DNA from: Cellvibrionales bacterium UBA4495
Lineage (GTDB): Bacteria > Pseudomonadota > Gammaproteobacteria > Pseudomonadales > Porticoccaceae
Direction: 5' to 3'
DNA length: 10,088 bases
NCBI GenBank assembly: GCA_002388905.1
Contig: DGNJ01000066.1
Location: 19,759 to 29,846, forward strand
The translations under genes and the position numbers were made by a program. How positions within the stretch are numbered: position 1 is the first letter of the stretch; every line of letters starts with the position of its first letter. Below the pieces are notes generated by a model. It had not been told where the DNA came from. It was given only the letters and a program-made list of their open reading frames with translations, and did no database searches. Below are positions 1 through 7,292 of the stretch, one piece after another.

Positions 1-1
1 T

Positions 2-679
2 TATGTGCTGGGCACCGCCTGCGGTCCGCATCCCTTCCCGGAAATGGTCAGCTACTTCCAGTCCATCATCGGCCTGGAGGCCCGGGAGCAAATCGTCAAG
101 GCGGCCGGCCGGCTGCCGGACCGGGTCTACGCCTGTGTCGGGGGCGGCTCCAACGCCATCGGTATCTTCCAGGGCTTTCTGGACGACGCCGACGTGGAGC
201 TTGTCGGTTGCGAGGCGGGGGGCTATGGCCCCGGGCCGGGCAAGCATGCCGCCCGGCTGGCCTACCCCGATGCCACCCCCGGCGTCGCCCAGGGTTTCAA
301 GACCTATTTCCTCCAGGACGACAACGGCAACATGCTGGAAACCCATTCCATCGCCGCCGGCCTGGACTATATCGGCGTCAATCCTATTCTCGTCCATCTG
401 TGGGAGCAGGACCGTGTGCGTTTTACCGCGGCCACCGACGACCGCGTTCGCGAGGCCCTCAAGCTGGTGATGCGCAAGGAGGGATTAATTCCCGCCCTGG
501 AGAGTGCCCACGCTTTTGCCATGGCCATCGAGGAGGCCCCGAAAATGGGCCGCGACGAGATTATCCTGATCAACCAGTCCGGCCGGGGGGACAAGGATAT
601 CTTTACCATCGCGGATGCCCTGGAAGACAAGAGCTGGCAGGACTTTATCGGCAAGAAGGCGGCGGAATATGGAGCTTGA
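2..679 (+). CDS. trpB: Tryptophan synthase beta subunit, 3' part (5' end outside window)
   Basis: This is the C-terminal part, about 225 residues, of a protein that is usually about 400. With TrpA it makes L-tryptophan from indole and L-serine using pyridoxal phosphate, in the cytoplasm. The fragment opens at YVLGTACGPHPFP, a conserved TrpB segment. It then shows the PLP-phosphate loop VGGGSNA, the SIAAGLDY segment (the Asp matches Salmonella Asp305 of the COMM domain), PALESAHA (Glu350 equivalent) and NQSGRGDKD (Ser377 equivalent, contacts the PLP ring nitrogen). The Schiff-base lysine and the Glu109 equivalent lie upstream of the window. All visible active-site residues are intact, so the gene looks functional. 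The first GTG at base 5 is inside the protein and is not a start. The stop overlaps trpA by 11 bases, which suggests translational coupling. Confidence 0.97.
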   Translation, partial: YVLGTACGPHPFPEMVSYFQSIIGLEAREQIVKAAGRLPDRVYACVGGGSNAIGIFQGFLDDADVELVGCEAGGYGPGPGKHAARLAYPDATPGVAQGFKTYFLQDDNGNMLETHSIAAGLDYIGVNPILVHLWEQDRVRFTAATDDRVREALKLVMRKEGLIPALESAHAFAMAIEEAPKMGRDEIILINQSGRGDKDIFTIADALEDKSWQDFIGKKAAEYGA

Positions 680-1457
680 AACCTATCTGCGGGAGCGCCT
701 GAGGGAAAAGGAACTCCTGGTCATGGCCCACGTGGTGTGCGGGTACCCCTCCTTCGACGCCAACTGGAAGGCCCTGGAAATCATGGCCGGGCAGGGTGTC
801 GATGTGGTGGAGCTGCAGTTCCCGTTTTCAGAGCCCAGCGCCGACGGGCCCCTGTTCGTCAAGGCCAACGAACTGGCCATCCGGGCCGGGGTGACCCCCG
901 CCGACTGTTTCGACTTTATGGCGAAGGTGACCGCGCATTTCCCCTTCAAGGTGTTGATGATGGGCTATTACAACACTGTCTACAAAATGGGTGCGGAAAC
1001 CTTCCTGGACCGTCTCCGGGCGGCCGGTGGCTGCGGCTATATCCTCCCCGACCTGCCCGTGGAAGAGGCCACCGAACTGCACACCCTTTCCGAAGAGCGG
1101 GACCTGGCGCCGGTGGTGTTGATGACGCCCACCAGTTCCGATAGACGCCTTGAAAAACTGGCCGGTGCGGCCCGGGGCTTTGTCTACGCCGTGGCCCGTC
1201 GGGGTGTTACCGGCACCAAGACGTCAATGTCCGATGAGCTCAAGGATTTTGTCGCCCGTTGCCGCCGGTATACCGATCTCCCCATTGCCGTGGGTTTCGG
1301 TATCAGCAGCCGGGAGGATATCGACTATCTGCGCGGCAAGGCGGATATGGCCATAATCGGTACCGCCGCCCTCAGGGCCTGGGAAGAGGGCGGCCCCGAA
1401 GGCGTTCACGAATTCTTCAACCGGTTGGGTATCCGCGAGCCGGGCAAAGCCTCGTAA
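669..1457 (+). CDS. trpA: Tryptophan synthase alpha subunit
   Basis: The 262-residue TIM-barrel subunit cleaves indole-3-glycerol phosphate and passes indole to TrpB. I start it at the ATG inside the trpB tail (MELETYLRER); a further upstream in-frame start would only add trpB-antiframe residues. The catalytic pair is present: Glu48 in VVELQFPFSEP and Asp59 in SADGP. Loop 6 keeps Thr181 in GVTGTKT, and the phosphate-binding strand reads AIIGTAAL. The sequence differs from the enteric pattern: SEPSADGP replaces the usual SDPLADGP, GVTGTKT replaces GVTGA-type loops, and a Gly-Thr replaces the Gly-Ser at the second phosphate site. From memory, Campylobacter TrpA also has GITGTKS and GTS at these places. 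The residues that matter are kept, so I expect activity. No trpF or trpC is seen in the window. Confidence 0.95.
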   Translation: MELETYLRERLREKELLVMAHVVCGYPSFDANWKALEIMAGQGVDVVELQFPFSEPSADGPLFVKANELAIRAGVTPADCFDFMAKVTAHFPFKVLMMGYYNTVYKMGAETFLDRLRAAGGCGYILPDLPVEEATELHTLSEERDLAPVVLMTPTSSDRRLEKLAGAARGFVYAVARRGVTGTKTSMSDELKDFVARCRRYTDLPIAVGFGISSREDIDYLRGKADMAIIGTAALRAWEEGGPEGVHEFFNRLGIREPGKAS

Positions 1458-1481
1458 AAATCCGTAAGCTTCGGCGCGGTC

Positions 1482-1502
1482 CACCGGCGGTGCGGTTACA
1501 AT
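1482..1502 (+). promoter_or_regulatory. Candidate promoter/operator upstream of the RND efflux genes
   Basis: An exact 11-base palindrome, CACCGGCGGTG at 1482-1492, is followed by TACAAT at 1497-1502, which matches the sigma-70 -10 consensus at five of six positions. No good -35 hexamer stands 16-18 bases upstream. The palindrome would cover the spacer, so it could be a repressor site. With TACAAT as -10, transcription would start near 1509, shortly before the TTG start at 1536. In GC-rich DNA an 11-base GC palindrome can arise by chance, and no regulator gene is adjacent. This is inference from position and sequence only. Confidence 0.3.
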
Positions 1503-1520
1503 TCATTGCCCATACAGAGC

Positions 1521-1526
1521 AGGGAG
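1521..1526 (+). promoter_or_regulatory. Ribosome binding site that decides the TTG start of the adaptor gene
   Basis: AGGGAG stands nine bases before the TTG at 1536. No comparable purine tract precedes the earlier in-frame TTG at 1506. Starting at 1536 also puts two lysines directly before the hydrophobic segment, as expected of an export signal. Confidence 0.6.
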
Positions 1527-1535
1527 CTCCTACTC

Positions 1536-2603
1536 TTGAAAAAAGCGGCCATACCCGTACTGCTCGCAGTCCTGGCGGGCGTCTATTACTACTTTAGTGC
1601 CATCAACGGCGGCCCGGCCGGTAGCGGTCCGGCCGGCTACGAGGGCCCCCCGCCCGTGGTGCTGACCGGCGAGGCCCGCCTGGAGACGGTCACCGACAGC
1701 ATCGAGGCGCTGGGTACCGTGCGAGCCCGGGAAGCGGTTGCGATTACCGCCAATGTCACCGCCAAGGTGGAAAAGGTCGGCTTCGACGACAACGACCGGG
1801 TCGAGCGGGGCGCCGTGCTTGTCGAGCTGGACGATGCCATTCCCCTGGCAAACCTGCGCGAGGCGGAAGTGGTGATGCGCGAGGATCAGCGCCTGCTGGC
1901 GCACTACCAGGCTCTGGACAAGCGCAATGCCGTTTCCAGAACCGTCCTCGACGAGCAGCGGGCCAAGGCCGCCGCCAGCGAGGCCCGTGTCGCCGCGGCC
2001 CGGGCGGAGCTGGCGGAATACACAATCCGCGCCCCGTTCGACGGGGTACTCGGTACCCGCCAGGTAAGCCCCGGTTCTCTGGTGTCACCGGGCACGGTCA
2101 TCACCACCCTGGACGCCATCGATACTCTCAGGGTGGATTTCACGGTACCGGAGCGCTGGCTCAGCGACCTGGAACCGGGGCAGACCATCCGCGCCACCTC
2201 GGTGGCCTATCCGGACCGGGTATTCGAGGGCAAGGTGGCCAGCGTCGGCTCCCGGGTCGATCCGGTGACCCGGGCCGTCGCCATCCATGCGCGCATGGAA
2301 AATCCCGAACTGCTGCTCAAGCCGGGCATGCTGCTCAGTATCGAACTGGTGGGCCGGGCCAGGCCGGCGTTGCTGGTCTCGGAAAAGGCCCTGGTACTGG
2401 AGGGCGCGGAGCGCTACGTCTACCGGGTCAATGGCGACAATACCGTCGCCCGTCAGAAAGTGAGCACGGGCCGACGGCTACCGGGCCAGGTGGAGATCCG
2501 CGCCGGCCTCGAACCGGGTGACCGGGTTGTGGTCGAAGGCACCCAGAAAGTCCGGGACGGTACTGTCGTCCAGTTGGCCCCGGCCCCGGAAACCGGAGCC
2601 TGA
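1536..2603 (+). CDS. RND efflux periplasmic adaptor (membrane fusion protein, HlyD/AcrA type)
   Basis: The 355-residue adaptor links the inner-membrane pump encoded next to it with an outer-membrane channel. From the TTG at 1536 the protein begins MKKAAIPVLLAVLAG, a basic N-terminus and one hydrophobic segment (about residues 4-22) with no lipobox cysteine, so it is probably anchored by an uncleaved signal. The two lipoyl half-motifs are GTVRAREAVAIT to LVELDD (about 60-100) and IRAPFDGVLG (from 164). Between them is a short helical hairpin (about 101-161). Its tip, HYQALDKRNAVS, lines up with the AcrA RLS motif that contacts TolC: Leu127 and Ser134 fit, while the Arg position is His123. Beta-barrel and membrane-proximal domains follow. 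An earlier in-frame TTG at 1506 would add ten residues but lacks a ribosome site. Substrate unknown. Confidence 0.9.
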   Translation: MKKAAIPVLLAVLAGVYYYFSAINGGPAGSGPAGYEGPPPVVLTGEARLETVTDSIEALGTVRAREAVAITANVTAKVEKVGFDDNDRVERGAVLVELDDAIPLANLREAEVVMREDQRLLAHYQALDKRNAVSRTVLDEQRAKAAASEARVAAARAELAEYTIRAPFDGVLGTRQVSPGSLVSPGTVITTLDAIDTLRVDFTVPERWLSDLEPGQTIRATSVAYPDRVFEGKVASVGSRVDPVTRAVAIHARMENPELLLKPGMLLSIELVGRARPALLVSEKALVLEGAERYVYRVNGDNTVARQKVSTGRRLPGQVEIRAGLEPGDRVVVEGTQKVRDGTVVQLAPAPETGA

Positions 2604-2605
2604 CG

Positions 2606-5600
2606 GTGCTGCTTTCCGACTTTTCCGTCAAGCGACCCACCGTGGCCATGGTGGCCAGCGCCCTGCTGGTGGTCTTCGGTCTGGTGGCTTTTTCCCAGTT
2701 GCCCTTGCGCCAGTATCCGGATGTGGATCCCCCGGTGGTCAGCGTGTCCACGGATTACCCCGGCGCCTCGGCGGAGATTGTCGATACCCAGGTGACCCGC
2801 GTCCTGGAGGACCAGCTCAACGGCATCGAGGCCATCAAGTATATCGATTCCGTGAGCCGGGACGGCTCGTCGCGGATCACCATCGAATTCGAGGTGGACC
2901 GGGATGTGGAGGCCGCCGTCAACGATGTCCAGCAGGCGGTGGGACGGATCCTTTCCCGCCTGCCAGAGGAGGTGGACGCCCCCCGGGTGGCCAAGGCGGA
3001 TTCCAATGCCCAGCCCATCGTGTGGTTCAGCCTCACCAGCGATACCCTCAGCCACCTGGAGCTCTCCGATTATGCCCGGCGGGTGATCGAGGACCGGCTC
3101 TCCGTGGTGGACGGCGTGGCCCGCATTATCGTTGGCGGTGACCGGGATTACGCCATGCGTATCTTCCTGGATCGGCGCAAGCTGGCCGCCCGCAACCTCA
3201 CCGTCAATGATGTGGAGGACGTGCTCCGGGCCGAGAATGTCGAGCTGCCCGCCGGCAAGGTGGAATCGCGGTGGCGGGATCTCAGTGCGCGCATCGACCG
3301 TGTCTACCGGACACCCGAGGACTTTGCCCGGCTGGTACTGCGCCGCGGCGAGGACGGCCACCTGGTGCGCCTGGGCGAGGTGGCGGAGGTTTCCCTGGCC
3401 GCCGCGGACGAGGAGAGCTTCTTCCGGCGCAATGGTGTGAACATGATTGGCCTGGGCATCGTCAAGCAGTCCCAGGCCAATACCGTGGCGGTGGCCGAGC
3501 GCGCCCAGGAAGAGGTGGATCGCATCAACGCCATCCTTCCCGAGGGTGTGGCCCTGGTCAACAGTTTCGATTATTCCGTGTTCGTGGCCAGCGCGATCAC
3601 CGAAGTTTACAAGACCCTGGGCATCGCCATGGTGCTGGTGGTGCTGGTTATTTTCCTGTTCCTGGGCAAGCTGCGAGCCACCCTTGTGCCGGCGGTTACT
3701 GTTCCCATCTCGCTTATTGCCGCGTTTATTTTCGTCTACGCCGCGGGCTTCAGCATCAATATCCTTACCCTCTTGGCCCTGGTCCTGGCAATCGGCCTGG
3801 TGGTGGACGACAGCATCGTCATGCTGGAGAACGTCTATCGGCGCATCGAGAACGGCGAGCCGCCCATGCTGGCCGCTTACCGGGGCGCCCGGGAGGTGGG
3901 CTTTGCCATCGTCGCCACTACCCTGGTGCTCATCGCGGTGTTCGTTCCCCTGGTTTTTCTCAAGGGCAATATCGGCCGGCTTTTCACCGAGTTCGCGCTG
4001 ACCATGGCCGCCGCCGTATTCTTCTCCAGCTTCGTTGCCCTGACCCTGACCCCGGTGCTCTGTTCCCTGATCCTGAAAAAATCCCGGGGCCGGCAATCGC
4101 TCATGAGCCGGCCCATGGCCTGGGCCGAAGGGGCATACCACAGGGTTCTGCGCGCCGAGGGGCGCTCGGCGGTGACCGTGCTGTCGATACTCGGGGTTGC
4201 GGTGCTCGTTATCGCCATATTGTTCGATCGGTTGCCCGGCGAGTTCGCCCCCGAAGAGGACACTGCTCGAATGCTGATGATCTATCGCGGGCCGGAGGGA
4301 GCCAGCTTCGAGCAGACCCGCAAGACGTTGCTGGAAATCGAGGAAACACTGCTCGAAAAAAAGGAAGAATTCGGCCTGACCCGTATTCACCTGCGCGCGC
4401 CCTCGTTCGCGGGTGGGGAAAAGGCCAACACCGCCATCGGGTTTCTCGCATTCGAGTACTGGGATGAGCGCGACGAAAGCACCATGGCCATCCGCGACCG
4501 CATGTACCGGGAACTGAGCAAGATTCCCGATGGCCGCATCTTCCTGATCATCGGTTCAGGCCTCAGTTCGAGCCGGGGCCTGGGGCAGCCGCTGGAAGTG
4601 GTGATCGGTGCCGATACCTATGAAGAGCTGGCCAGCTGGCGGGACCAGATTGCCGATTACTTCCAGGACCACCCCATTGTCCGCAATATCAATATCGATT
4701 TTTCCGTCAATGCCCAGCAGGTGGCGGTGGATGTGGATCAGGCGCGGGCGGCGGACCTGGGTGTATCCGTTGCCAATGTCGGCCGCACCCTGGAAACCAT
4801 GCTGGGCTCCCGGGCCGTGACCACCTTTCTCGACCGGGGCGAGGAGTACGACGTGATCCTGGAGGGCCTGGAGGCGGACTTTCGTTCCCCGGAGGACCTC
4901 CGGCAGATCTACGTGCGCTCCGACCGCACCGGCGAACTGGTGCCCCTGGCGAGCCTGGTGACCGTCTCCGAACAGGCGGTATCGCCGGAGTTGCCACGCT
5001 ACAACCGGCGCCGGGCCCTGACGCTGAGTGGCGATATCGCCCCTGGCTACTCCCTGGATGCCGCCCTCGAGGTGGTGCAGGAGATGGTCAACGACAAACT
5101 GCCGGATTCCGCCTCCCTGGACTACAAGGGTGCCTCCCTGGAATACGTCCGTGCGGGCAGCTCGGTGCTTTTCGTTTTTGCCATCGCTATCCTGGTGGCC
5201 TACCTGGTGATGGCGGCCCAGTTCGAGAGCTTCCTGCACCCGCTGCTTATCCTGCTCACCGTGCCGTTGGCCACGGCGGGGGCACTTTTAGGCCTCTACC
5301 TCACCGGGCAGACCCTCAATATCTTCAGCCAGATCGGGCTGGTGATGCTGATCGGCCTGGCCGCCAAGAACGGGATTCTTATCATCGAGTTCGCCAACCA
5401 GATGCGCGACCGCGGGCTGGCCTTCGAGGAGGCCTTGTACAACGCCGCCCGCCAGCGCCTGCGCCCGATACTGATGACTTCCATGACCACGGTATTCGGC
5501 GCGGTGCCCCTGTTGCTGGCCTTCGGTGCCGGCGCGGAGGCCCGCTTCGTGCTGGGCGTGGTGGTATTCTTCGGTGTGCTCGTGGCCACCCTGCTCACCC

Positions 5601-5707
5601 TTTTCGTGTTGCCCGCCGCCTACCTGCTGCTTGCGCGGCGCAGCAATACCCCGGGCCGGGTGGCACGCAAAATCCGTGAACTGGAGACGGAGCCGGCTGT
5701 CGAGTAA
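2606..5707 (+). CDS. RND multidrug efflux pump, HAE1 family (AcrB-like inner-membrane subunit)
   Basis: At 1033 residues this is full length for a proton-driven RND pump, which works as a homotrimer with the adaptor encoded just upstream. The GTG start two bases after the adaptor stop, with GGAG seven bases before it, gives MLLSDFSVKRPTVAM, the standard RND opening before TM1. A first periplasmic loop begins around LPLRQYPDVDPPVV. TM2 is near 337-355. TM4 carries the proton-relay pair Asp401-Asp402 in GLVVDDSIVMLEN. The second half repeats the plan: TM7 near 521, periplasmic GEFAPEEDTARM, TM8 near 853, and Lys921 in GLAAKNGILIIEF of TM10. These charges match AcrB Asp407, Asp408 and Lys940, so the pump should be active. 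The family exports hydrophobic drugs, detergents or bile-type compounds; the substrate here cannot be read from sequence. No outer-membrane channel gene follows. Confidence 0.96.
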   Translation: MLLSDFSVKRPTVAMVASALLVVFGLVAFSQLPLRQYPDVDPPVVSVSTDYPGASAEIVDTQVTRVLEDQLNGIEAIKYIDSVSRDGSSRITIEFEVDRDVEAAVNDVQQAVGRILSRLPEEVDAPRVAKADSNAQPIVWFSLTSDTLSHLELSDYARRVIEDRLSVVDGVARIIVGGDRDYAMRIFLDRRKLAARNLTVNDVEDVLRAENVELPAGKVESRWRDLSARIDRVYRTPEDFARLVLRRGEDGHLVRLGEVAEVSLAAADEESFFRRNGVNMIGLGIVKQSQANTVAVAERAQEEVDRINAILPEGVALVNSFDYSVFVASAITEVYKTLGIAMVLVVLVIFLFLGKLRATLVPAVTVPISLIAAFIFVYAAGFSINILTLLALVLAIGLVVDDSIVMLENVYRRIENGEPPMLAAYRGAREVGFAIVATTLVLIAVFVPLVFLKGNIGRLFTEFALTMAAAVFFSSFVALTLTPVLCSLILKKSRGRQSLMSRPMAWAEGAYHRVLRAEGRSAVTVLSILGVAVLVIAILFDRLPGEFAPEEDTARMLMIYRGPEGASFEQTRKTLLEIEETLLEKKEEFGLTRIHLRAPSFAGGEKANTAIGFLAFEYWDERDESTMAIRDRMYRELSKIPDGRIFLIIGSGLSSSRGLGQPLEVVIGADTYEELASWRDQIADYFQDHPIVRNINIDFSVNAQQVAVDVDQARAADLGVSVANVGRTLETMLGSRAVTTFLDRGEEYDVILEGLEADFRSPEDLRQIYVRSDRTGELVPLASLVTVSEQAVSPELPRYNRRRALTLSGDIAPGYSLDAALEVVQEMVNDKLPDSASLDYKGASLEYVRAGSSVLFVFAIAILVAYLVMAAQFESFLHPLLILLTVPLATAGALLGLYLTGQTLNIFSQIGLVMLIGLAAKNGILIIEFANQMRDRGLAFEEALYNAARQRLRPILMTSMTTVFGAVPLLLAFGAGAEARFVLGVVVFFGVLVATLLTLFVLPAAYLLLARRSNTPGRVARKIRELETEPAVE

Positions 5708-5725
5708 GGCGGAGCCGGCCTCGCC
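5708..5725. terminator. Hairpin filling the gap between convergent genes, possible bidirectional terminator
   Basis: GGCGGAGCCGGCCTCGCC begins directly after the RND stop codon and ends on the first base of the dolP stop codon. Pairing its ends gives GGCGG with CTCGCC (one G-T pair), and the core GCCGGC is itself self-complementary. No T-tract follows on either strand, so it is not a classic intrinsic terminator, and a Rho-dependent end is equally possible. The 10-base string CGGAGCCGGC inside it also occurs at 5688-5697. Confidence 0.3.
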
Positions 5726-6294
5726 TACAGGTATTCGAAAACCTTGACGACCTTTCTCACGCCGCTGGTGGTGCTGGCGATGCTCGCCGCCCTGGCCGCC
5801 TCCGACTGGGGCACGATGCCCATCAGATAGACCACGCTGTTTTCGGTGATAACCTTGATATCGCCGGCCTTTACCTCCTTGCTGGCGATCAGTTTGCTCT
5901 TGACCTTGGTGGTCAGCCAGCCGTCGTTGACCCGCGACAGGTAGGAAGTGGGGTTACGGATCTGGAGTTCATTGTGGACCTGGCGCACGCCCCGGTACTT
6001 GCGCGCGGTCTCCCCGGCTATGGTGCGCAGGTCCGCCGTGGGAACCTCGCCGGTGAGCAACACCACGCCGTTGTAGGCGTGGACGTTGACATGGGCCGCT
6101 TCCAGTTGCGGGTGTGCCTTTTTGATGTTGACCGCCACGGCGGTTTCGATCTGGAAATCGTCGATATCGGTGCCCAGGGACGTATCCTGGGGATCGGGCT
6201 GGAACGGTTCCTTCTTGACCTTATGCAACACCGTGGTGCATGCCGCCGTCGACAGCAGGACGATAAGAAGAAAGGGGATAAAGGCTCTGTTCAC
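5725..6294 (-). CDS. dolP: Outer-membrane lipoprotein with two BON domains (DolP/YraP)
   Basis: The 189-residue lipoprotein has a signal peptide ending in LSTAAC with the lipidated Cys19; Thr at +2 gives no inner-membrane retention signal, so it should go to the outer membrane. BON domain 1 is about 46-113 (with GVVLLTGEVP) and BON domain 2 about 122-189 (with SVVYLMGIVP and GVRKVVKVFEYL). DolP of E. coli binds anionic phospholipid at division sites and supports outer-membrane integrity and BAM function. The start is GTG, with GGAGG nine bases upstream that lies within and just after the diaA stop region; the two genes are five bases apart. It is the last gene of the lpoA operon. The residues after the cysteine (TTVLHKVKKEPFQPDPQ) are charged and lack the small hydrophobic Ala/Gly/Val stretch of E. 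coli DolP. Confidence 0.9.
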   Translation of the reverse strand: MNRAFIPFLLIVLLSTAACTTVLHKVKKEPFQPDPQDTSLGTDIDDFQIETAVAVNIKKAHPQLEAAHVNVHAYNGVVLLTGEVPTADLRTIAGETARKYRGVRQVHNELQIRNPTSYLSRVNDGWLTTKVKSKLIASKEVKAGDIKVITENSVVYLMGIVPQSEAARAASIASTTSGVRKVVKVFEYL

Positions 6295-6299
6295 GGGGG

Positions 6300-6881
6300 T
6301 TAACCTCCAAATAGCTGCTGTTCGATCAGCTCGCAGAGACAGAAAACACTGAGAAGCTGGGTTTCCTGGATACGGTAGGGATCCTCATTCTCCACCCGCA
6401 ACTCCACGTCCTCGCCGGTGAGGAGTGCGGAGATATCCGCATCCCGGGCGCCGGTAAAGGCAATGACCGTGAGATCGCGGTCATGCGCGGTGCGCACCGC
6501 CTGGACCAGGTTGCCCGAATTGCTTCCGTTGCTGAACAGGGCGAGTATATCCCCTGATCGGGCCAGGGCCCGCAACTGGCGGCTGTAGAGCTCGGAAAAG
6601 TTCGCCTGCTGGGTGATGCCGGTGCCGGTAACACCGTCCACGGACAGGCACATGGCCGGAAAGCCGGGCCGTTCGATGCGGTAGGGGTTGAGCAGGCAGT
6701 AGCTGAAAGTTGATGCCAGGGTCGATGACAGCCCGTTGCCGCAGGTAAACAGCCGGCCTTCGCCAAGCAGGGCCTCGACAATGACCGATGCGCTTTCCAC
6801 CAGCGGAAGCACCAGCCCCTCGCCCGCCGACATGGTGGCTTCAATGCTGCCATTGAAGAATTCGATAACGCGCTGTTCCAT
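6300..6881 (-). CDS. diaA: DiaA-like SIS-domain DnaA initiator-associating protein
   Basis: The 193-residue protein has one SIS domain, with CGNGLSS near residue 47, FSNGSNSGN as the second sugar-phosphate-type loop, and RIQETQLLSVFCLCELI near the C-terminus. It is related to phosphoheptose isomerase GmhA, but the GmhA zinc ligands are missing: the CGNG-S-H...E pattern becomes SSTLAST, and the His that follows the RIQE glutamine by eight residues is Phe. The E. coli DiaA residues Leu190 and Phe191, reported to contact DnaA, are matched by Leu190-Phe191 in the final QQLFGG. DiaA forms a tetramer that helps assemble DnaA on oriC. The neighbours yraN, lpoA and dolP are the usual diaA neighbours. 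The start is ATG, with only a weak GGA-type ribosome site, 30 bases after the yraN stop. It may be annotated as phosphoheptose isomerase in databases; I consider that wrong in function. Confidence 0.87.
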   Translation of the reverse strand: MEQRVIEFFNGSIEATMSAGEGLVLPLVESASVIVEALLGEGRLFTCGNGLSSTLASTFSYCLLNPYRIERPGFPAMCLSVDGVTGTGITQQANFSELYSRQLRALARSGDILALFSNGSNSGNLVQAVRTAHDRDLTVIAFTGARDADISALLTGEDVELRVENEDPYRIQETQLLSVFCLCELIEQQLFGG

Positions 6882-6911
6882 TACTGTCCATCGGTTGGTT
6901 GGTGGGTGCCG

Positions 6912-7292
6912 CTAGTCGAGACGGAAGGCATCCTGAAGCCATTCTACGCGATATTTTCGACCCTTTTCGAGACTGGGGGAAAGAGCCAGGACATCGAAAC
7001 GGCAGGGCGGTGGCGATGCCCCATTCCTGGCCAGGAGGTAGTGCTCGGCGGCCCGGATCAGGCGCTGCTGTTTGCGTTGGTCGATGGTTTCGGCGCCGGC
7101 GCCGAAACGCCGATCGCTGCGCAGTCGAACCTCCACGAAAACCAGGGTGCCGCCGTGGTCGGCGACAATGTCGATCTCGCCCTGGCGGGTGCGGTAGTTG
7201 GTGTCGAGGACGGTCAGTCCCTGGTTCCGCAGATAGCGGCGGGCAAACCGCTCGCCATCGGCGCCTTTCCCTGGCGTTAGTGGCAGTTTCAC
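6912..7292 (-). CDS. yraN: YraN family (UPF0102) nuclease-fold protein
   Basis: The 126-residue cytoplasmic protein has the restriction-endonuclease-like PD-(D/E)xK fold of the UPF0102 family. Visible marks are GERFARRYLRNQG at 13-25, the conserved NYRTRQGEIDIVA with Asp41, and LVFVEVRLR with Glu54 and Arg56; E. coli YraN also has Arg at this last place. The CRFDVLAL motif follows near residue 97. The family is thought to act on DNA and resembles Holliday-junction resolvases, but its biochemical role is not settled. Length is normal. The GTG start and the lpoA TGA stop share the bases GTGA, so translation is probably coupled to lpoA; there is no strong ribosome site of its own. Confidence 0.92.
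   Translation of the reverse strand: MKLPLTPGKGADGERFARRYLRNQGLTVLDTNYRTRQGEIDIVADHGGTLVFVEVRLRSDRRFGAGAETIDQRKQQRLIRAAEHYLLARNGASPPPCRFDVLALSPSLEKGRKYRVEWLQDAFRLD

Noticed and set aside
1506..1535. An upstream TTG as the start of the efflux adaptor
   Set aside because: It lacks a ribosome site and would put RELLLL before the KK of the signal segment; the TTG at 1536 has AGGGAG at proper distance.
2453..4390. A 645-codon open frame on the minus strand opposite the RND pump and adaptor end
   Set aside because: It lies antisense to an unmistakable pump gene. The translation is rich in His, Gly, Gln and Asp with no recognisable motif, as expected when GC-rich codons are read backwards and stops are rare.
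3271..4467. A 398-codon plus-strand frame inside the RND gene
   Set aside because: It is a +2/+3 shadow of the pump with Arg/Gly/His-rich composition and no domain signs.
4556..5239. A 227-codon minus-strand frame opposite the second half of the pump
   Set aside because: It is a shadow of the RND frame with His/Gly/Val-rich composition and no independent support.
6841..6891. A 16-codon overlapping frame starting at an ATG just upstream of diaA (minus strand)
   Set aside because: A leader peptide is conceivable, but the frame is very short, has no ribosome site and may simply be an accident of two nearby ATGs.
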